8,075 nt of DNA from Shuttleworthia sp045545575 (GTDB lineage: Bacteria > Bacillota > Clostridia > Lachnospirales > Lachnospiraceae): contig JAZQBE010000056.1 of assembly GCA_045545575.1 (NCBI GenBank), positions 1 to 8,075 on the forward strand, in the 5' to 3' direction. The first letter of the stretch is position 1; every line of letters begins with the position of its first letter. A model generated the notes under the pieces. The model was not told the DNA's origin, made no database searches, and saw only the letters and a program-made list of their open reading frames with translations. The position numbers were made by a program, and so were the translations under genes. This document shows positions 1 to 6,555 of this stretch, one piece after another.

Positions 1-176
1 GACTTGTGAAGGACGGCGATTACGTCAAAGTCCGCGCGGACAATGAGCGCGGCACCATTTTTGACAAGGTCAAAATCCGCGTCGACCCGAGCTTTACCCT
101 GGAAATGCACATCGATACCGATGAGGCCAACGCCAGCGAAATTGCCCAAGGCGACGTGGTGGAAGTGATCCGGTAA
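1..176 (+). CDS. pduL: PduL-type phosphate propanoyltransferase, C-terminal end only
   Basis: Only the last 57 codons are present, read in the frame beginning at base 3; the gene starts upstream of the window. The translated end contains the hallmark HIDTDEANA motif, followed by a short ASEIAQGDVVEVIR tail, which is how PduL proteins end. PduL is the microcompartment-associated phosphotransacylase. It converts propionyl-CoA (or acetyl-CoA) plus phosphate to the acyl-phosphate and frees CoA for the aldehyde dehydrogenase inside the shell; in the known family the metal-binding site is built from His residues of two beta-barrel domains. The next gene, a BMC vertex protein, starts 39 bases later with no terminator between them, so both belong to one operon. 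The N-terminal encapsulation peptide and first barrel cannot be seen. The alternative is a housekeeping PduL-like enzyme, but the shell genes beside it make the microcompartment role far more likely. Confidence 0.85.
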   Translation, partial: LVKDGDYVKVRADNERGTIFDKVKIRVDPSFTLEMHIDTDEANASEIAQGDVVEVIR

Positions 177-215
177 ACGGATCCTTTCCGGAAGTTTTAT
201 CAGACGGAGAATCAC

Positions 216-476
216 ATGATTGTCGGAAAAGTAACCGGGAGCGTCGTTTCCACGCGGAAACAGGAGAACCTGGTTGGAAATAAATTCATGATCGTCGAGC
301 CGGTGGGCGCAAGCAACCTGCCGACGCTCGTGGCCATCGACAACATCGGCGCGGGCATCGGCGAGTACGTCCTCGTCGCAACGGGCAGCGCGGCCCGGAT
401 CGGCTGCGGAATTCCCGAGCAGCCGGTGGACGCGGCCATCGTCGGTATCATCGACGATCCGGATAAGTTTATGTAG
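216..476 (+). CDS. BMC-P pentameric vertex protein (EutN/CcmL/PduN family)
   Basis: This 86-residue protein has the full length and pattern of the EutN/CcmL family. It begins MIVGKVTGSVVSTRKQENLVGNKFM, continues with VEPVGA, has a central VAIDNIGAGIGEYVLVATGSAAR strand-loop-strand and ends with the PVDAAIVGIIDD motif. Family members form pentamers that cap the vertices of the icosahedral microcompartment shell. The chosen ATG is preceded by a purine-rich CGGAGA (205-210) at suitable spacing. It lies between pduL and pduS, as in many propanediol and glycyl-radical BMC operons. Whether to call it EutN or PduN cannot be settled from sequence, so no symbol is given. Confidence 0.93.
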   Translation: MIVGKVTGSVVSTRKQENLVGNKFMIVEPVGASNLPTLVAIDNIGAGIGEYVLVATGSAARIGCGIPEQPVDAAIVGIIDDPDKFM

Positions 477-535
477 CATTTCGAATCGTGAAGCGATTCG
501 TCGGTATTCGTGAAGGATTTTCCCGGGAGCAGGGT

Positions 536-1876
536 ATGGCAGAACGGCAGATGACAATTGAACAGCTTGGCCGCATCCTCCGGGAAAACGGGGTGGTCGG
601 CGCCGGCGGCGCGGGATTTCCGTCCTACGGAAAGCTCTCGGACAAGGCAGACCTTCTGCTCTTGAACTGCGCGGAATGCGAGCCGCTGCTGAAGCTTCAC
701 CGCCAGCTCCTGGCGGAGCACGCGGCGGAGATCCTGCAGGCCTTTGACCTGGTGGCCCGCACCCTCGGCGTGTCCGAAGCGGTGCTCGGCATCAAGGCCG
801 CCTACCGCCAGACGCTTTCCGCGGTGCGTGCCCACATCGGCGCCTATCCGGGCATGCGCATCCATGAGCTGCCCCAGGCGTACCCGATGGGCGACGAGGT
901 GGTGCTGATCTACGAGGCCACCGGACGCGTCGTCCGTCCGGGCGGACTGCCCATCGAGCAGGGGGTTGTGGTTTTCAACGTGGAAACCATGTACAACATC
1001 TACCGCGCAGTGTTTTTAAACCACCCGGTGACGGACAAGTACATTACGGTGGCCGGCGAGGTGGCGCATCCCTGCACGCTGCGGGTGCCGATCGGCATGC
1101 CGCTGCGGGAAGTGGTGGCGCTGGCCGGCGGCGAGACGACGCCGGATCCCGTCTATCTGCTCGGCGGCCCGATGATGGGCAGCTTCGGATCGGTGGATTC
1201 CGTCGTGACGAAGACCTCATCGGCGGTGATCGTGCTTCCGGCGGACCACTCGCTGGTCTATCGGAAGAAACCGAACATTTCGCACGCCATCAACCGGGCG
1301 GCGGCCAGCTGCTGCCAGTGCCGGACCTGTACCGATCTGTGTCCGCGCCACGCCCTCGGTCATCCGATCGAGCCGCATCTGTTTATGCGGGCAGCGGCCA
1401 ACCGGGACGTCCAGGACGTGTCGCCGTTTATCAATACCTGGTTCTGCTGCTCCTGCGGCCTGTGCGAGCTGTACAGCTGCCCCCAGGGCCTGTCGCCGCG
1501 CAGCATCATGGCAGCCTATAAAAACGGCCTGCGGGAAGCCGGCGTCAAGGCACCCCGCGTCGAAGCCAGACCGGTGGAAATCCAGCGGGATTACCGCCGC
1601 ACGCCGGAGGAACGGCTGACATCGCGGCTGGGGCTTCTTGAGTACGACCGCCCGGCGCCGCTGACGGATGAACTGCAGGCGGCAAAGCGGCTGACCGTAC
1701 AGATGCGCCAGCACATCGGTGCGCCGGCGAGCCCGGCGGTGTCGATCGGGGAACGCGTCGAGGCCGGTCAGGTGATCGGCGCCGCGGCGGACGGGCTGTC
1801 CGTCTGCATTCACGCACCGGCAGCCGGAACCGTGACCGCGGTCAGCGGCGCAGCCGTCGAAATCACCATTGGATAG
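536..1876 (+). CDS. pduS: PduS-type RnfC-like flavin/iron-sulfur electron-transfer protein
   Basis: The protein has 446 residues, close to the usual PduS length. It has the glycine-rich GAGGAGFP (22-29) and NCAECEP (44-50) motifs of RnfC/Nqo1-type FMN and nucleotide-binding domains. Two 4Fe-4S motifs follow: Cys259, 262, 265 and 269 (C-x2-C-x2-C-x3-CP), and Cys304, 307, 310 and 315 (C-x2-C-x2-C-x4-CP). A C-terminal barrel-sandwich-like segment ends the protein. Known PduS is a cobalamin reductase in B12-dependent propanediol compartments and binds the shell protein PduT, whose gene follows 20 bases downstream. In compartments with a glycyl-radical enzyme the same protein probably handles NADH or other electrons rather than B12. 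The ATG at 536 is chosen because GGGAGCAGG lies just upstream. A GTG at 488, in frame, would add 16 residues unlike the family, and an ATG at 551 also fits the family start but has a weaker ribosome site. Confidence 0.9.
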   Translation: MAERQMTIEQLGRILRENGVVGAGGAGFPSYGKLSDKADLLLLNCAECEPLLKLHRQLLAEHAAEILQAFDLVARTLGVSEAVLGIKAAYRQTLSAVRAHIGAYPGMRIHELPQAYPMGDEVVLIYEATGRVVRPGGLPIEQGVVVFNVETMYNIYRAVFLNHPVTDKYITVAGEVAHPCTLRVPIGMPLREVVALAGGETTPDPVYLLGGPMMGSFGSVDSVVTKTSSAVIVLPADHSLVYRKKPNISHAINRAAASCCQCRTCTDLCPRHALGHPIEPHLFMRAAANRDVQDVSPFINTWFCCSCGLCELYSCPQGLSPRSIMAAYKNGLREAGVKAPRVEARPVEIQRDYRRTPEERLTSRLGLLEYDRPAPLTDELQAAKRLTVQMRQHIGAPASPAVSIGERVEAGQVIGAAADGLSVCIHAPAAGTVTAVSGAAVEITIG

Positions 1877-1896
1877 GATAGACAGGGATTAACATC

Positions 1897-2445
1897 ATGC
1901 CAAAAGCCATCGGAATGATTGAATTTAAAACCGTATCGGCCGGCGTTACCGCCACGGATCAGATGGTGAAGGCGGCGGACGTGGATCTGATTGAAGCCCA
2001 GACCGTCTGCCCCGGAAAATACATCGCCATCATCGCCGGCGAGCTTTCGGCCGTCCGTTCCGCCGTAGAGCGCGGCAAAATCACGCGCGGCGACGAGCTG
2101 ATCAGCTCGTTTGTGCTGGGCAACCCGGACGACGCCCTGTTTCCCGCCATTTACGGAACGGTGACGGTGGAGGACGCGCGGGCGCTGGGGATCCTGGAGA
2201 CCTACGACGCGGCGTCGATCTTCGTCGCGGCGGATATCGCCGCGAAGACCGCCGTCGTCAACCTGATCGAGATCCGGGTGGCCAAGGGCATGTGCGGAAA
2301 GTCCTACGTGATGCTGACCGGCGAAGTGGCGGCCTGCGAAGCGGCCATCGCCGCGGCGAAGGCGGAGGCGGCAGAGCGGGGCATGTATCTCGATTCGTCC
2401 GTCATTTCCGGACCGGACCGGAGGCTTTGGAAAACGATTCTGTAA
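1897..2445 (+). CDS. pduT: PduT-type tandem BMC-domain shell protein with 4Fe-4S pore
   Basis: The 182-residue protein holds two BMC domains in tandem, roughly residues 3-85 and 95-178, and matches the length of PduT (about 184). The first domain reads AIGMIEFKTVSAGVTATDQMVKAADV. Cys38, in the loop TVCPGKY, is at the position that in characterised PduT binds a 4Fe-4S cluster at the threefold pore of the trimer. The likely role is a shell facet that passes electrons, or a cluster, between lumen and cytosol with PduS as partner. The gene follows pduS closely and ends 18 bases before the DeoR regulator, so it is cotranscribed. The Cys38 match rests on counting from the predicted start; other tandem BMC proteins lack this cysteine. 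Confidence 0.93.
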   Translation: MPKAIGMIEFKTVSAGVTATDQMVKAADVDLIEAQTVCPGKYIAIIAGELSAVRSAVERGKITRGDELISSFVLGNPDDALFPAIYGTVTVEDARALGILETYDAASIFVAADIAAKTAVVNLIEIRVAKGMCGKSYVMLTGEVAACEAAIAAAKAEAAERGMYLDSSVISGPDRRLWKTIL

Positions 2446-2463
2446 GAAGCAAAGGAGAGGCAG

Positions 2464-3258
2464 ATGCTTCCCATCGAACGCAGAAGGCAGATAATTGAAA
2501 AACTGAATGCGGAACGACGGGTCGTTGTGAATGAGCTGGCCGCTTATTACCAGGTGTCGGAGGAGACGATCCGCCGGGATCTGAAGGTGCTCGAAAAGGA
2601 TGGAATCGCGATCACGCAGTACGGCGGCGCGGTTCTGAACGAGGAAGAGGAGGCCGCGAAGGACACGCCGTATCACGTGCGCCGGAAGAGAAATCTCTGG
2701 GGCAAGCGGATCATCGGCGGCATTCTCGAGACGCTGATCGAGGACGGAGAGCACATTATTGTGGATCCGAGCTCCACGGCCGTGGCCATTTTAAGCGCGC
2801 TGCAGAACAAGCGGAACCTGACCGTCATCACCAATTCCATCGAGGTGCTGACCGAGATGCCCCAGGTGACCGGGTGGGAGATCCTTTCCACCGGCGGAAT
2901 CCTGATGCAGGACTACATGGCGCTGGTCGGCCCGCGCGCAATTTCCGCCATCGCAAGCATGAACGCCGATACCGTGATCCTGTCGTGCAAGGGCCTTGAC
3001 ATGCGCAAGGGTGTGACGGACGCGAACGAGATGTTCTCGCAGGTGAAGCAGACCATGCTCGCGGCTGCATCGCGGAAGATCCTGGCCGCCGATCACACCA
3101 AGTTTGATCAGGTCGCCTTCGCGCGGATCTGCAATGTGTGGGACATCGACATGGTCGTCACCGACATCCGTCCCTCGGACGAGTGGATGGCCTTCTTCGA
3201 GGAAAAAGGCATTCCCTGTCTGTTCGGCGCGGAAGTCGCGGCGGAAGGGATCGCGTAA
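2464..3258 (+). CDS. DeoR-family transcriptional regulator of the BMC operon
   Basis: This 264-residue protein has an N-terminal winged helix-turn-helix at about residues 3-58. The DeoR signature VSEETIRRDLKVLEKDG is at 31-47, followed by the usual YGGAVL wing. A DeoRC sugar-phosphate sensor domain fills most of the rest, with DPSSTA, the TNS turn and GGILMQDYMALVGP motifs in order. Such regulators normally repress catabolic operons and are released by a phosphorylated sugar intermediate. Being the last gene of the operon suggests autoregulation and control of the microcompartment genes, but the effector cannot be read from sequence. The ATG has a strong AAAGGAGAGG ribosome site (2451-2460). 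A terminator follows after 26 bases. DeoR genes are known at the end of fucose/rhamnose-type BMC loci in clostridia, which is the basis for the substrate guess. Confidence 0.92.
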   Translation: MLPIERRRQIIEKLNAERRVVVNELAAYYQVSEETIRRDLKVLEKDGIAITQYGGAVLNEEEEAAKDTPYHVRRKRNLWGKRIIGGILETLIEDGEHIIVDPSSTAVAILSALQNKRNLTVITNSIEVLTEMPQVTGWEILSTGGILMQDYMALVGPRAISAIASMNADTVILSCKGLDMRKGVTDANEMFSQVKQTMLAAASRKILAADHTKFDQVAFARICNVWDIDMVVTDIRPSDEWMAFFEEKGIPCLFGAEVAAEGIA

Positions 3259-3284
3259 ACTGCACATTTCAGGGGCAGAACAAA

Positions 3285-3324
3285 GACCGGACAGGCGAAA
3301 CGAAGCCTGTTCGATCTTTTTTTT
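3285..3324 (+). terminator. Rho-independent terminator of the BMC operon
   Basis: The arms GACCGGACAGGC (3285-3296) and GCCTGTTCGATC (3305-3316) pair over 12 positions with one C-A mismatch and one G-U pair, around an 8-base loop. Eight T residues (3317-3324) follow at once. It lies 26 bases after the deoR stop and just before the Feo promoter, so it separates the two transcription units. Confidence 0.88.
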
Positions 3325-3334
3325 GTGCGGACAC

Positions 3335-3363
3335 TTGACTTTTTCTGTATGTTAGTTTATTCT
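3335..3363 (+). promoter_or_regulatory. Sigma-A type promoter of the feo operon
   Basis: A -35 box TTGACT (3335-3340) is separated by 17 bases from a -10 box TATTCT (3358-3363, four of six consensus positions). It sits directly after the BMC terminator and about 53 bases before the first feoA. The weak -10 box is covered by the GTTAG-N6-CTAAC palindrome, as expected for repression by blocking polymerase. Confidence 0.65.
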
Positions 3364-3366
3364 AAC
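3351..3366 (+). promoter_or_regulatory. Palindromic metal-regulator operator over the feo -10 box
   Basis: The sequence GTTAG-TTTATT-CTAAC is an inverted repeat with perfect 5-base arms. It overlaps the -10 box of the predicted feo promoter. The same arms with the same 6-base spacing recur at 3900-3915. GTTAG/CTAAC half-sites resemble the core of DtxR/IdeR-type iron boxes rather than the classical Fur box, so an iron-responsive DtxR-family repressor is the best guess. No regulator gene of that type lies in the window. Confidence 0.6.
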
Positions 3367-3373
3367 GTATGGC

Positions 3374-3385
3374 GTTAGGCTAAAC
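3374..3385 (+). promoter_or_regulatory. Second DtxR-like half-site pair downstream of the feo start site
   Basis: GTTAGGCTAAAC contains the perfect odd palindrome TTAG-G-CTAA (3375-3383), nearly identical to the centre of the DtxR/IdeR consensus. It lies just after the expected transcription start, 23 bases from the equivalent base of the first operator (about two helical turns), so two repressor dimers could bind side by side. It is inferred from sequence only. Confidence 0.5.
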
Positions 3386-3415
3386 AAACATACTTCAGAA
3401 TCGAGGTGAGGAGCA

Positions 3416-3628
3416 ATGCTGCCATTAACGTTGGCAAATGCCGGTGAAACCGTGACCATCCGCAAAATCACGGGGAAAGATGACGTGCGGCAGCGGCTGG
3501 CGGAACTCGGATTCGTGATCGGCACCGAACTGAAGGTGGTATCGAAAATCGGCGGGAACCTGATCGCGGAGATCCGCGGCAGCCGGGTGGCACTGGATTC
3601 GACGATGGCTGCGCGAATCATGATCTGA
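3416..3628 (+). CDS. feoA: FeoA domain protein (first copy)
   Basis: This small cytosolic protein of 70 residues has the SH3-like FeoA fold. Visible family marks are TLANAGETVTIRKITG at the start, the central RQRLAELGFVIGTELKVVSK, and the GGNLIAEIRGSRVALDSTMAARIMI end. FeoA proteins support ferrous iron uptake by FeoB, probably by binding its cytosolic part. The ATG has a GGTGAGGAG ribosome site a few bases upstream. It is the first gene after the operator-controlled promoter, and a second FeoA follows after 29 bases. The two copies differ clearly, so this is not a recent duplication. Confidence 0.93.
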   Translation: MLPLTLANAGETVTIRKITGKDDVRQRLAELGFVIGTELKVVSKIGGNLIAEIRGSRVALDSTMAARIMI

Positions 3629-3657
3629 CAGCAGCGGTATTCATGGGAGGAGAAAAG

Positions 3658-3879
3658 ATGAAGACACTCAAAGACGTCCGCGTCGGACAGACCTGTGTGG
3701 TCAGACGCCTTCACGGAGAAGGGCCGGTCAAACGGCGCATCATGGACATGGGCATCACGAAGGGCGTGGAGATTTTCGTGCGGAAGGTTGCTCCGCTCGG
3801 CGATCCGATGGAGCTGAACCTGCGCGGGTACGAACTGTCGATCCGGAAAGAGGACGCGCAGATGATCGAAGTGGAGTAG
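3658..3879 (+). CDS. feoA: FeoA domain protein (second copy)
   Basis: This is a 73-residue FeoA protein with TLKDVRVGQTCVVRRLHGEG, then VKRRIMDMGITKGVEIFVRKVAPLGDPMELNLRGYELSIRKEDA. The RIMDMGI and PLGDP segments are the more typical FeoA signature, so this copy may be the main FeoB partner. The start at 3658 is chosen because GGGAGGAG (3645-3652) is spaced five bases before it. An in-frame ATG at 3643 would place that ribosome site inside the coding region. It is followed by feoB after a gap of about 80 bases that contains an operator-like palindrome. Confidence 0.93.
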   Translation: MKTLKDVRVGQTCVVRRLHGEGPVKRRIMDMGITKGVEIFVRKVAPLGDPMELNLRGYELSIRKEDAQMIEVE

Positions 3880-3899
3880 CCTTTTTCTTTTGCCCGGAG

Positions 3900-3915
3900 G
3901 TTAGTGTTTGCTAAC
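3900..3915 (+). promoter_or_regulatory. Internal GTTAG-N6-CTAAC palindrome between feoA2 and feoB
   Basis: GTTAG-TGTTTG-CTAAC repeats the arms and spacing of the promoter operator at 3351-3366, although the six central bases differ. I see no convincing -35/-10 pair around it, so it may be a roadblock site inside the operon, control a weak internal promoter, or act at the RNA level as a small hairpin. It overlaps a GGAGG (3896-3900) and a TTG at 3908, an alternative feoB start. Confidence 0.45.
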
Positions 3916-3961
3916 GCCGGCGAAGCGAAAAAGAATGAACGAAGGAAAGAAGGAATCTGCA

Positions 3962-6166
3962 ATGGAAATCAAAATTGCTCTTGCCGGAAACCCGAACAGC
4001 GGTAAAACCACCCTGTTTAACGCGCTGACCGGCTCCAGACAGTACGTCGGCAACTGGCCCGGCGTTACCGTTGAAAAGAAGGAAGGAAAACTCAAGGGCC
4101 ACGACGACGTGGTCATCCAGGACCTTCCGGGTATTTACTCCCTGTCTCCGTATACTCTGGAGGAAGTGGTTTCCCGGAACTACCTGGTGAACGAGCGCCC
4201 GGACGCCATCTTAAACATCGTGGACGGCACCAACATCGAACGCAACCTGTACCTCACCACCCAGCTGATCGAACTGGGCATCCCGGTGGTGGTCGCGGTC
4301 AACATGATGGACCTGGTCCGCAAGAACGGCGACAAAATCGACGCCGCGAAGCTGGGCCGCGAACTGGGCTGCGAGGTCTGTGAAATCAGCGCCTTAAAGG
4401 GCGACGGCAGCACCGAGGCCGCCGAAAAAGCGATCGCGGCCGCGAAGGCGAAGAAAGCCGGCGAACAGCCCCACGTCTTCACCGGCAGCGTGGAACACGC
4501 GCTGGCGCACATCGAGGAATCGATTGAGGGAAAGGTGGACGCGCAGCTGCTGCGCTGGTTCGCCATCAAGATTTTCGAGCGCGACGAGAAGGTGCTCGAG
4601 AAACTGAAACTGGATGCCACCCTTGCGAAGCATCTGGATGAGCACATCATCGACTGCGAAAAGGAGATGGACGACGATGCGGAAAGCATCATCACCAACC
4701 AGCGCTACGCCTACATCAACGGCGTGGTGAACAAAGCGGTCACAAAGAAGGCGGAAAAGCACGCCATGTCCGTGTCCGACAAGATCGACCGGATCGTGAC
4801 CAACCAAGTGCTGGCGCTGCCGATCTTCGCGCTGGTCATGTTCCTGATGTACGCCATCGCGATGGGCAGCTTCCCGTTCTCCATCGGTACGAGGGGTACC
4901 GACTGGGCCAATGACGTCCTCTTCGGCGAATGGGTTCCGGGGCTGGTGGACGGCCTTCTTCTGAATGCCGCCGGCGAACCGATCATTGCCGACTGGCTGT
5001 ACGGCCTGATTCAGGACGGCATCGTCGCCGGCGTGGGCGCGGTGCTCGGCTTTGTCCCGCAGCTGCTGGTGCTCAGCTTCCTGCTTGCGATTCTCGAAGA
5101 CATCGGCTACATGGCCCGTGTCGCTTTCGTCATGGACCGGATTTTCCGCCGCTTCGGCCTGTCGGGCAAGTCCTTCATCCCGATGCTGGTGGCCACCGGC
5201 TGCGGCGTTCCCGGCATCATGGCTTCCCGTACCATCGAACAGGACCGCGACCGCAAGATGACGGTTATGACCACCGGCTTCATCCCCTGCGGCGCGAAGA
5301 TGCCCATCATCGGCCTGTTCGCCGGCGCCCTGTTCGGCAATTCGGCACTGGTTGCCGTATCCGCGTTCTTCATCGGCATTGCGGCGGTGATCATCTCCGG
5401 TATCATGCTGAAGAAATTCAAGGCGTTTGCCGGTGAACCCGCTCCCTTCGTCATGGAGCTTCCGGCGTATCACGTGCCGTCCTTAGGCAACGTGCTCCGC
5501 GCCACCTGGGAGCGCGGCTGGTCCTTCATCAAGCGCGCCGGCTCCGTCATCCTGATTTCCTCCATCATCCTTTGGTTCCTGCAGGGCTACGGCATGGTGG
5601 ACGGCGCTCTGGCTGCGGTGGAAGACAACAACGAATCCCTGCTGGCCGCCATCGGCCACGGCCTGTCCTGGATTTTCTACCCGATCGGCTACGCCGGATC
5701 CATGGCCTGGAAGGCGACGGTCGCGACCATCACCGGTCTCATCGCCAAAGAAGAAGTGGTCAACACCTTCGGCGTTCTGTACAGCGACGTCGTTTCGCTT
5801 GCCGAAGACGCGGATCTTCTGGAGGATGCCTCCCCGCTGTACACCGCGATTGCGGCGGACTTCAGCGGTGTGTCCGCCTACGCGTTCATGATCTTTAACC
5901 TGCTGTGCGCACCGTGCTTCGCCGCGATGGGCGCCATCAAGCGGGAGATGAACAACACGAAGTGGACGATCGCCGCCATCGGCTACATGTGCCTGTTCGC
6001 CTATGTGATCGCCATGATTTTCTACCAGATCGCGGGTCTGTTCACCGGCGACGCAAGCTTTAGCGTGTTCACCGTGATCGCTGTTGCGCTGCTCGTATGT
6101 CTCATCTACCTGCTGTTCCGCAAGGGATACAAGCCGGAAGAAGAGAAGGACCGCCTGGCGGCGTAA
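3962..6166 (+). CDS. feoB: Ferrous iron transporter FeoB
   Basis: This 734-residue inner-membrane Fe(II) transporter has an N-terminal G domain: G1 GNPNSGKT (9-16), switch threonine T36 in VGNWPGVTVE, G3 DLPG (54-57), G4 NMMD (114-117) and G5 SALKG (143-147). A helical linker follows. The membrane part has the Gate motifs GCGVPG (around Cys414), IPCGAK (Cys443) and LLCAPCF (Cys649 and Cys652), with many hydrophobic segments, and ends in a basic/acidic tail. The start at 3962 matches the family's usual MEIKIALAGNPNSGK beginning and has AAGGAA six bases upstream. An in-frame TTG at 3908 with GGAGG seven bases before it would add 18 charged residues, and an ATG at 3935 would add nine; these are less likely but not excluded. 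All key residues are present, so the transporter looks functional. Confidence 0.97.
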   Translation: MEIKIALAGNPNSGKTTLFNALTGSRQYVGNWPGVTVEKKEGKLKGHDDVVIQDLPGIYSLSPYTLEEVVSRNYLVNERPDAILNIVDGTNIERNLYLTTQLIELGIPVVVAVNMMDLVRKNGDKIDAAKLGRELGCEVCEISALKGDGSTEAAEKAIAAAKAKKAGEQPHVFTGSVEHALAHIEESIEGKVDAQLLRWFAIKIFERDEKVLEKLKLDATLAKHLDEHIIDCEKEMDDDAESIITNQRYAYINGVVNKAVTKKAEKHAMSVSDKIDRIVTNQVLALPIFALVMFLMYAIAMGSFPFSIGTRGTDWANDVLFGEWVPGLVDGLLLNAAGEPIIADWLYGLIQDGIVAGVGAVLGFVPQLLVLSFLLAILEDIGYMARVAFVMDRIFRRFGLSGKSFIPMLVATGCGVPGIMASRTIEQDRDRKMTVMTTGFIPCGAKMPIIGLFAGALFGNSALVAVSAFFIGIAAVIISGIMLKKFKAFAGEPAPFVMELPAYHVPSLGNVLRATWERGWSFIKRAGSVILISSIILWFLQGYGMVDGALAAVEDNNESLLAAIGHGLSWIFYPIGYAGSMAWKATVATITGLIAKEEVVNTFGVLYSDVVSLAEDADLLEDASPLYTAIAADFSGVSAYAFMIFNLLCAPCFAAMGAIKREMNNTKWTIAAIGYMCLFAYVIAMIFYQIAGLFTGDASFSVFTVIAVALLVCLIYLLFRKGYKPEEEKDRLAA

Positions 6167-6167
6167 G

Positions 6168-6198
6168 AAATCGCACTTGTTTTTCGCAGTGCCGATTT
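6168..6198 (+). terminator. Imperfect hairpin after feoB, possible weak terminator
   Basis: AAATCGCACT (6168-6177) pairs with AGTG-C-CGATTT (6188-6198), ten pairs with one bulged C, around a T-rich loop. It begins one base after the feoB stop. No T-run follows beyond the three T of the arm, so read-through to the next gene is plausible; it may only protect the mRNA 3' end. Confidence 0.35.
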
Positions 6199-6226
6199 GA
6201 CGAAAGACGCCGGCATGCGTTATGAT
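6197..6226 (+). promoter_or_regulatory. Promoter for the FeoB-associated gene
   Basis: TTGACG (6197-6202) and TATGAT (6221-6226) are 18 bases apart and match the consensus at five of six positions each. Transcription would begin around 6232-6234, at the start of a perfect hairpin. The small downstream gene could therefore be expressed independently of feoB. Confidence 0.55.
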
Positions 6227-6230
6227 GACC

Positions 6231-6253
6231 GGGACCTGCAGAATGCAGGTCCC
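6231..6253 (+). promoter_or_regulatory. Perfect stem-loop in the leader of the FeoB-associated gene
   Basis: GGGACCTGCA and TGCAGGTCCC form a perfect ten-pair stem with a three-base loop GAA. It is followed by GTCTTATT, too few consecutive T for a good terminator. From the predicted promoter at 6197 it would be the extreme 5' end of the transcript, where such stems slow RNA decay. From feoB read-through it could act as a partial terminator. The ribosome site GGAGG (6270-6274) lies outside the stem. Confidence 0.5.
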
Positions 6254-6279
6254 GTCTTATTAAAGAATCGGAGGCAGTT

Positions 6280-6519
6280 ATGGGCTCGACGATCAATACC
6301 ATCATCGTTCTTGCGGTGCTCGGGGTGTTTGTTGCCCTCGCCATCCGCACCATCATACGCGACCATAAAGCCGGCGGCTGCAGCGGATGCCCGTCCCAAG
6401 GCAGCTGCGCGCACCGCGGGAACTGCGAAAGCAACCCCAACCTGACGCCCGAAGAAGTGCAGGAGCGGAAGGCCCGCCTCGCAGCGATGCGGAAGCAATA
6501 TGAAAAGAAACGTGAATGA
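6280..6519 (+). CDS. FeoB-associated Cys-rich membrane protein
   Basis: This 79-residue protein has one N-terminal membrane helix at about residues 5-26. A short Cys cluster (C34, C37, C43, C49 in GGCSGCPSQGSCAHRGNC) follows, and then a charged helical tail rich in Lys, Arg and Glu. This layout is that of the FeoB-associated Cys-rich small proteins found after feoB in clostridia; some databases mislabel the family as virus attachment p12. The function is not established; metal binding or help to FeoB at the membrane is the usual proposal. GGAGG (6270-6274) lies five bases before the ATG. It has its own candidate promoter and a strong terminator, so it can be a separate unit. Confidence 0.88.
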   Translation: MGSTINTIIVLAVLGVFVALAIRTIIRDHKAGGCSGCPSQGSCAHRGNCESNPNLTPEEVQERKARLAAMRKQYEKKRE

Positions 6520-6528
6520 AGATATTTG

Positions 6529-6555
6529 AAAAGCCCGCCGGACGGCGGGCTTTTT
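6529..6555 (+). terminator. Strong rho-independent terminator of the feo locus
   Basis: GCCCGCCG (6533-6540) and CGGCGGGC (6543-6550) form a very GC-rich stem extended by AAAA/TTTT pairs, followed by the T-run 6551-6555. It begins ten bases after the stop of the FeoB-associated gene. The first repeat unit starts at the very next base, 6556. Confidence 0.93.

Noticed and set aside
212..865. Antisense frame of 217 codons over the vertex protein and pduS.
   Set aside because: The + strand genes have strong family matches and ribosome sites, and the antisense product resembles nothing I know.
3904..4005. Short GTG-started frame overlapping the start of feoB.
   Set aside because: GGAGG is only three bases from the GTG, and the peptide has no recognisable feature.
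1810..5473. Long antisense open frames, for example - strand 1810-2754 and 4394-5473.
   Set aside because: They lie opposite pduT/deoR and feoB, which have clear family motifs; the frames are rich in His, Arg, Asp and Gly as expected of shadow frames in GC-rich genes.
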